34,679 nucleotides of DNA from Myxococcota bacterium. Its GTDB lineage: Bacteria; Myxococcota_A; UBA9160; JAFDET01. The stretch's first letter is position 1; each line of letters opens with the position of its first letter. The stretch is taken from positions 1 to 34,679 of the forward strand of contig JANQFA010000175.1 of the NCBI GenBank assembly GCA_028278065.1, given 5' to 3'. The notes under the pieces were generated by a model. It was not told the origin of the DNA. It did no database searches and saw nothing but the letters and a program-made list of their open reading frames with translations. Of the stretch, positions 30,452-34,679 are shown one piece after another. The position numbers were made by a program, and so were the translations under genes.

Positions 30452-31339
30452 TCACGCGGGGCGGGCTCCGGCGATCATGCTGCGCCAGAAGCGGCGCGGC
30501 TCTCCCAGCGCGAAGTTCCCTGCAGCCCTGTGCTGTACGGAGAGGTTGTCCCAGACCAGCACGTCGTGGGCGCGCCACGGGTGCTCGCAGGACGGCGCCC
30601 GCGCCTCGGCATGGTCCTGCAGGGATTGCAGCAGCGCGCGTCCTTCGTCGACGGGCATGCCCTCGACGTGGGTGGCCCGGTCCAGGTCGAGGTAGATCGA
30701 GCGCGTTCCGGTCGCGGGGTGGGTCGGCACGAGGGGGTGCGAGACGTCCACCAGCGCGTCGGCCGGTCCGCTCGCTGCGCGTCGCGGCGGGAAGACGCCC
30801 CCGTTGTTGTGGGCGTACGCGACGCGAAGGCCGTCGATGCGCCTGCGTGTCGCGGTGTCGAGCTGCCGGTAGGCGGCTCGCATGTCCAGGAAGCACGTGG
30901 GACCGCCGCCGCTGGGCGGAAGTGCCCGCGCGTGCAGCACCGTCGCGATCGCCGGCTCCTCGGTGTAGGTGTCGTCCACGTGCCAGGTCTCGAACAGGCC
31001 CGGACGGTCGTCGTCCAGGCCGCCCAGGGCGAGGTCGCCCAGCTTGCCGCGGAGCTCATCGGTCATGACGAAGCCCGAGTCGATGATCTGGCGATCCTCG
31101 GCGTAGCGGAAGCTCCCCCCGTCCCGGGTGCGGCCGACGGGCTCCTTGACGGGCCCGAAGACCCGGGCGACCGCCCCGAAGGCGTCCTCCTCGAGAGCGT
31201 GGTCCATGCGCAGACACAGCACGGCGTGGCGTGCCAGAGCGTCGCGCAGGACCGCCGCGTGGGACCCGCCTTCCTCGGGCTCGAGCCCCACGATCTCCGT
31301 GACGCCGAACCCTTCGGCGGGCTCGTGGATCCGGATCAT
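30452..31339 (-). CDS. TauD/TfdA-family Fe(II)/2-oxoglutarate dioxygenase
   Basis: A 295-residue cytoplasmic dioxygenase. The iron-binding triad is visible: HVDDTY (H120, D122) and the distal His270 in LVWDNLSVQHRAAG, followed by RRFWRS with the Arg that binds 2-oxoglutarate. Other family features are VFGPVKEPVG near the N-terminus and PTCFLDMRAAYRQL plus HPLVPTHPATGTRSIYLD. Relatives hydroxylate taurine, alkylsulfates, 2,4-D or amino acids and carnitine precursors; the substrate here cannot be read off. ATG 31339 fits the family. An FAD amine-oxidase-like gene follows closely, suggesting two successive oxidation steps on one substrate (inference). Confidence 0.93.
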   Translation of the reverse strand: MIRIHEPAEGFGVTEIVGLEPEEGGSHAAVLRDALARHAVLCLRMDHALEEDAFGAVARVFGPVKEPVGRTRDGGSFRYAEDRQIIDSGFVMTDELRGKLGDLALGGLDDDRPGLFETWHVDDTYTEEPAIATVLHARALPPSGGGPTCFLDMRAAYRQLDTATRRRIDGLRVAYAHNNGGVFPPRRAASGPADALVDVSHPLVPTHPATGTRSIYLDLDRATHVEGMPVDEGRALLQSLQDHAEARAPSCEHPWRAHDVLVWDNLSVQHRAAGNFALGEPRRFWRSMIAGARPA

Positions 31340-31408
31340 GGATGGAGTCTAACGGTCCTGCGTGCCGGGCGGCTTCGGTCCCAGGGGCTGCGGTAGCCTG
31401 CCGGGGCG

Positions 31409-31972
31409 ATGAGCCAGTTCGAGTTCCTCGCCGTCTTCGTGTCGATCGTGATCGGCCTGGGGGTGACCCACATCCTGCACTCGGTCGGACGGATCATCCA
31501 CAATCGCGATCGGGTCGAGGTCGACGCGGTCCATGCGATCTGGACGCTCACCACGCTCCTCACCCTGATCCTGAATTGGTGGGTCTTCTTCTACTGGTCC
31601 GACTTCACCGCCTGGAGCCTCGACGTCTATCTGGTGCTCATCGCCTGGGCGACCACCCTGTACCTGATCGCGGTCATCCTCTATCCGCCCGACATCGGAG
31701 GCGACGCTTCCTACGCGGGGCTCTTCGAGCGCAACCGCGTGTGGTTCCTGGGCACGATGATCGCGTTCGTCGTGCTCGACATCGCGCAGACGACCCTGCG
31801 CGGCGACATCCACGACCCGCCCGAGTATCTGGCCTTCGAGGTGCACCTGGCGGTCGCGGCGGCTCTCGGGATCCAGTTCGGGAACCGGAGGTTCCAGCTG
31901 GCGCTGGGCAGCTACGTCTTCGTCGCGATCGTCGCATGGGCGCTCGGCGTGAGGCGCTTCCTGAGCGGCTGA
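31409..31972 (+). CDS. Membrane protein of unknown function, about five helices
   Basis: A 187-residue integral membrane protein. The N-terminus MSQFEFLAVFVSIVIGLGVTHILHSVGRIIHNRDRVEVD forms the first helix and a charged loop, then TLTTLLTLILNWWVFFYW, VYLVLIAWATTLYLIAVILY, FLGTMIAFVVLDIAQTTL and a final pair of helices near LAVAAALGIQFGNRRFQLALGSYVFVAIVAWALGV. The N-terminal pattern 'F.AVFVSIVIGLGVTHIL' is one I associate with unnamed conserved bacterial membrane proteins, but I can give no function. It is divergent from the TauD-type gene across 69 bases. Confidence 0.82.
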   Translation: MSQFEFLAVFVSIVIGLGVTHILHSVGRIIHNRDRVEVDAVHAIWTLTTLLTLILNWWVFFYWSDFTAWSLDVYLVLIAWATTLYLIAVILYPPDIGGDASYAGLFERNRVWFLGTMIAFVVLDIAQTTLRGDIHDPPEYLAFEVHLAVAAALGIQFGNRRFQLALGSYVFVAIVAWALGVRRFLSG

Positions 31973-32084
31973 CGGAGGAGCGACGAGGCCCCGGTGTCGC
32001 CGGCAGATCGCCCGGGTGCAGGCTACGGAGAAACCCTCAAGGACCGCTGGGTGTACGCCGATCCCTCGGAGCAGGAGGATGGGG

Positions 32085-32834
32085 ATGGGGGCCCTGGCGC
32101 TCGCGCCGTTGGCGGCGTTCCTGCTCGTCGGTGCCGTGGTGGGCGTGCGCCTGCTGCTCCTGGCTCGCCGCACGGGGGGGCTGCCCGAGGCCGTGCTGGG
32201 CGCAGGGCTCGCTGGGGTCTGCTTCGTGACCCTCCCGGCGCTGCTCGCGACGGTGGCCCTGGAGCTGGGGCCGCTCGGTCTGCGCACCGCGGTCTTTCTG
32301 GTCGGGCTGGTCCCCATCGGCCTCTTCGTGGCCAGCTTCCATCTCTTCACCTGGAGCGTATTCCGCCGCAACGACGCCCTGGCGGGGAGCTTCGCAGTGG
32401 TCGCGGCGCTGCTCTCGATCGTCGCCGTGGGGGGAATCGGCTGGATGCGGATCGCCCACCCCGGCGAGGTCGAGCTCTACACGCGGCCCTGGGCGCTGGG
32501 TCTGATGACCCTCTTCGGCGTCGGCTTCGTGTGGACGGGGATCGAGTCCACGATCTACTACGGGCGCATGCGGCGCCGCGCCGCGCTCGGCCTGGCCGAT
32601 GCGGTCGTGGCCAACCGCTTCCTTCTCTGGGGCTTTGCGTCCCTGGCGGCCACCGGCTGCATGCTGGGAGTGGGCGCCGCCAAGTTCGCGGGCGTGAAGG
32701 TGATCGCCGAGCCGGCGACCCAGCTCCTCATCGGAGGGGCGGGGCTCGTCGTCGCCGTCTCCTGGTATCTGGCCTTTCTCCCCCCGGCCGTCTACCTGCG
32801 TTGGGTGAGGCATCGCGGGGCATCGGCGGGCTGA
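32085..32834 (+). CDS. Membrane protein of unknown function, about seven helices
   Basis: A 249-residue integral membrane protein with about seven hydrophobic segments (LALAPLAAFLLVGAVVGVRLLLL, VCFVTLPALLATVALELGPLG, VFLVGLVPIGLFVASFHLF, SFAVVAALLSIVAVGGIGW, ALGLMTLFGVGFVWTGIES, LLWGFASLAATGCMLGVGA, LLIGGAGLVVAVSWYLAFLPP). I recognise no family; the arrangement vaguely recalls seven-helix signalling N-terminal domains but no output domain is attached. ATG 32085 is chosen over ATG 32079 because AGGAGG ends immediately before 32079, leaving the proper six-base spacing only for the second ATG. It is 112 bases after the previous membrane-protein gene, same strand. Confidence 0.8.
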   Translation: MGALALAPLAAFLLVGAVVGVRLLLLARRTGGLPEAVLGAGLAGVCFVTLPALLATVALELGPLGLRTAVFLVGLVPIGLFVASFHLFTWSVFRRNDALAGSFAVVAALLSIVAVGGIGWMRIAHPGEVELYTRPWALGLMTLFGVGFVWTGIESTIYYGRMRRRAALGLADAVVANRFLLWGFASLAATGCMLGVGAAKFAGVKVIAEPATQLLIGGAGLVVAVSWYLAFLPPAVYLRWVRHRGASAG

Positions 32835-32887
32835 CTCCGCTCGCCCCGCCGCCCTGGCGCGGCGCGCTCCCGAGGCGCTGACACGGG

Positions 32888-33865
32888 TCAGGCGACGCGG
32901 GGCGTGCGGCCCGCCAGAACCTCGGCGAAGAGGTCGCTGTCGGCATTGCCGCCGCACAGGATCACGCCCACCCGCTTCCCCTGCATTCTCTCGCGCTCGG
33001 CCGTCAGCGCGGCCAGCGGCGCCGCGCCCGCGCCTTCCGCGACGTTGTGCGTGGCGCGGTAGTAGAGACGCATCGCGTCCGCCACCTGGTCGTCCGTGAC
33101 CGCGACGATCCGCGCCGCGCCGCGGGAGTAGACGTCGAAGGCCTCCTGGACGGGCACGCGCACCGCGATCCCGTCCGCGAAGGTCTTCGCGGAGTCGGTC
33201 TCCACCAGGCGGCCCGCCTCGAACGACAGCTTCGCGGCGGCGGCCTCGGTCGAGACCACTCCCACCACCTCGGTGGTCAGCCCGAGGGCGTCGCGCGCGG
33301 TGATGATGCTGCAGATACCGGATCCGCAGCCGATCGGGACGTAGACGGTGTCGAGGTCGGAGACCGCCCCGAACAGCTCCAGCGCGTAGGTGGCCACGCC
33401 CCGCACGAGCTCCGGGTGGTAGGTCGGCACCATGAAGAGGTTGCGCTCCTCGGCGATGCGCGCCGCCTCGAGCCGCGCCTCGTCGAAGTCGCGCCCGAAC
33501 TCGACCACCTCGCCCCCGAAGGCCCGCATCGCCGCGTTCTTCTCCACCGAGTTTCCGTGGGGAACCAGGATGGTGGCCGACAGGCCTGAGCCGATGGCGG
33601 CGCGGGCCTGGCTCTGGCCGTGGTTGCCGCGCGTCGCGGTGATGATCCCTCCGATGTCGGGACGGGTCCGCCGCAGCCAGTCCACGAAGGTGATCCCGCC
33701 GCGGATCTTGAAGGCGCCGATCGGAGTGTGATTCTCGTGCTTGACCCAGACCTCGGCGCCCACGGCCTCGCCGAGGAGCGGCCATGCGTACTGGGGCGTG
33801 GGCTGCATGTGCCGATAGACGAGCCGGGCAGCCGACTCGAGCTCTTCCTTCGCGAAGAGGGGCAA
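32888..33865 (-). CDS. Threonine dehydratase-like PLP-dependent enzyme
   Basis: A 325-residue fold-type II PLP enzyme of the serine/threonine dehydratase group. Lys53 in TPIGAFKIRGGITF is the Schiff-base lysine; ATRGNHGQSQARAA is the substrate-carboxylate/phosphate loop; VPIGCGSGICSIITARDAL is the glycine-rich phosphate-binding loop; ILCGGNADSDLF near the end holds the conserved Gly-Gly-Asn-x-Asp region. It lacks a C-terminal ACT regulatory domain, so it resembles catabolic dehydratases or related 3-hydroxyaspartate/ectoine-type lyases. The start is TTG 33865, supported by GGAGG seven bases upstream and the natural N-terminus; there is no ATG nearby. Three stem-loop repeats lie just upstream. 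Confidence 0.9.
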   Translation of the reverse strand: MPLFAKEELESAARLVYRHMQPTPQYAWPLLGEAVGAEVWVKHENHTPIGAFKIRGGITFVDWLRRTRPDIGGIITATRGNHGQSQARAAIGSGLSATILVPHGNSVEKNAAMRAFGGEVVEFGRDFDEARLEAARIAEERNLFMVPTYHPELVRGVATYALELFGAVSDLDTVYVPIGCGSGICSIITARDALGLTTEVVGVVSTEAAAAKLSFEAGRLVETDSAKTFADGIAVRVPVQEAFDVYSRGAARIVAVTDDQVADAMRLYYRATHNVAEGAGAAPLAALTAERERMQGKRVGVILCGGNADSDLFAEVLAGRTPRVA

Positions 33866-33879
33866 TCGCGTCCTCCCGG

Positions 33880-33984
33880 CTACTGGCTAGCCGATCCCGG
33901 GCGCCGAAGCCCGGCTACTGCCTGGCCGATCCCGGGCGCCGAAGCCCGGCTACTGCCTGGCCGGTCCCGGGCGCCGAAGCCCGG
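33880..33984. repeat. Three tandem 35-bp units, each with a perfect stem-loop
   Basis: Copies at 33880-33914, 33915-33949 and 33950-33984 are nearly identical (differences in the first copy at the GGCTAG/CCTGG part and one base in the third). Each contains CCGGGC-GCCGAA-GCCCGG, a perfect six-base-pair hairpin. They start 15 bases upstream of the PLP-enzyme start, in the 283-base divergent gap to the oxidoreductase gene. Confidence 0.95.
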
Positions 33985-34023
33985 CCGGAGTCGCTGCCAC
34001 CGCTCCTGAGACGCCGGACCGGC

Positions 34024-34087
34024 GGCCACGACCGGGTGTCGGGCGCCGGCCCCGGTTTTCCCGGCCACGAGCGGTGTCGGACGCCGG
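34024..34087. repeat. Second pair of imperfect 25/26-bp direct repeats
   Basis: 34024-34049 and 34063-34087 share GGCCACGA-CGG-TGTCGG-CGCCGG with three differences including one indel, 39 bp apart. With the 35-bp units they fill most of the divergent gap; no gene is seen here. Confidence 0.7.
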
Positions 34088-34148
34088 AAAGCGAGGTATT
34101 GAGGGGGGGCATGGATCCGCCGGGCGGGTGGCCTTGGAGGGCGCCGGG

Positions 34149-34679
34149 ATGAGCAGCGCGGGACCCGATCGCGAGTACGACGTCATCGTCGTCGGCGCTG
34201 GGATCAACGGCCTCACGGCCGCCTGCTACCTGCAGAAATCGGGGCTCCGGGTGGCTTGCTTCGAGCGCAAGCTCGAGGCGGGCTCGGGTTGCTGCACCGA
34301 GGAGGTCATGCACCCCGGCGTCAAGGTCAACCTCTGCGCCTGCAACCTCGTCACGCTCTGGTCGCCCGTATACGGGGATCTCGAGCTCGAGAAGTTCGGC
34401 CTCGAGATGCTGACCTCGAGCGAATGGGGGATGTTCCATCCCTTCCTCGACCGCAGTGCGGTGATGTTCAACTCCTGGAATCCCCGCAGGCAGTACGAGC
34501 ACTGGAAGGGCATCGACGCCCACGACGCCGAGGTCTTCAAGACCCTCTACAACGTCCTGGCGCCGGGCATGTCGGAGGCCCTCCAGCTGATGCTCTACAG
34601 CCAGGCGACGAAGAGCCCCGAGGAGGCCGAGGGCCCGGAGGGCACCGCGGCCCTGTTCCGCCACCTGCTGCCCGACATG
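34149..34679 (+). CDS. PYROXD2/phytoene-desaturase-like FAD oxidoreductase (3' end outside window)
   Basis: The first 177 residues of a COG1233-type flavoprotein. The FAD-binding motif DVIVVGAGINGLTAACYLQKSGLRVACFERKLEAGSG is clear, followed by VMHPGVKVNLCACNLVTLWSPVYGDLELEKFGLEML, the typical region where these enzymes recognise a substrate, and NSWNPRRQYEHWKGIDAHDAEVFKTL. ATG 34149 is preceded by GGAGG at eight bases. Carotenoid desaturases and the poorly understood PYROXD2 group share this N-terminus; the truncated sequence does not allow a choice. The gene is divergent from the PLP enzyme gene across the repeat-filled gap. Confidence 0.88.
   Translation, partial: MSSAGPDREYDVIVVGAGINGLTAACYLQKSGLRVACFERKLEAGSGCCTEEVMHPGVKVNLCACNLVTLWSPVYGDLELEKFGLEMLTSSEWGMFHPFLDRSAVMFNSWNPRRQYEHWKGIDAHDAEVFKTLYNVLAPGMSEALQLMLYSQATKSPEEAEGPEGTAALFRHLLPDM

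Noticed and set aside
33880..33984. CRISPR array
   Set aside because: The 35-bp units abut directly with no spacers and no cas gene is near.
1..34679. tRNA, rRNA, insertion sequences, prophage or integrase genes
   Set aside because: No transposase, integrase, phage structural motif, cloverleaf-like gene or rRNA segment was seen on either strand.

Overview
The window is about 34.7 kb of very GC-rich DNA, tightly packed with genes on both strands. There is no rRNA, tRNA, insertion sequence, phage gene or CRISPR array that I can see. Outer-membrane proteins (a TolC-type efflux channel and an OprB-like porin), several lipoproteins and a c-type haem motif point to a Gram-negative, respiring bacterium. 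The wax-ester synthase, acyl-CoA dehydrogenase, glutathione-S-transferase-like protein and membrane-anchored Ser/Thr kinase, together with the GC content, suggest a deltaproteobacterial/myxobacterial-type or similar environmental lineage. This placement is inference only; no phylogenetic marker is present.

Layout. 1-1770 (minus): end of what looks like a heavy-metal RND efflux operon (small Cys-containing exported protein, then a TolC/CusC-type channel running off the left edge). 1877-7516 (minus): a five-gene, mostly translationally coupled operon encoding a COG2403 P-loop GTPase (cyclic-2,3-diphosphoglycerate-synthase-like), carbamate kinase, OprB-like porin, a C-terminal-CxxCH lipoprotein and a DASS/SLC13 anion symporter; this is the least conventional gene set here. 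7597-9586 (minus): wax ester synthase/DGAT and a small unknown protein. 9609-12971 (plus): the known circularly permuted ATP-grasp / alpha-E / transglutaminase peptide-modification module. 12968-13972 (minus): an exported AsmA-C-terminal-like protein. 14083-18260 (plus): two overlapping lipoprotein genes, a GST-like protein, an ACAD10/11-like acyl-CoA dehydrogenase, a hemolysin-III family protein and an overlooked 44-residue Arg-rich peptide gene. 18289-21110: a TIR-like protein (minus), a DEAD-box helicase behind a structured leader (plus) and a fructosamine-kinase-family protein (minus). 21174-23864 (plus): a two-subunit sodium/solute symporter and a methyltransferase. 23861-28421 (minus): an isoprenylcysteine-methyltransferase-like membrane protein, a HAD hydrolase coupled to a P-loop kinase with an apparently degenerate phosphotransferase domain, and a Ser/Thr kinase coupled to a lipoprotein. 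28603-31339 (minus): a Lys-rich basic protein, an FAD amine-oxidase-like enzyme and a TauD-type dioxygenase. 31409-32834 (plus): two membrane proteins of unknown function. 32888-33865 (minus): a threonine-dehydratase-like PLP enzyme. 34149-end (plus): the start of a PYROXD2/phytoene-desaturase-like oxidoreductase.

Two general features stand out. First, six gene pairs are joined by four-base ATGA/GTGA stop-start overlaps, which identifies the functional pairs clearly. Second, short tandem duplications recur: a 36-bp unit spanning the porin stop codon, a 24-bp unit spanning the symporter stop codon, a 24-bp unit in the kinase linker, a 23-bp direct repeat at the TolC signal-peptide region, and three 35-bp stem-loop units in front of the PLP enzyme gene. 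In the first two cases the stop codon is itself duplicated in frame.
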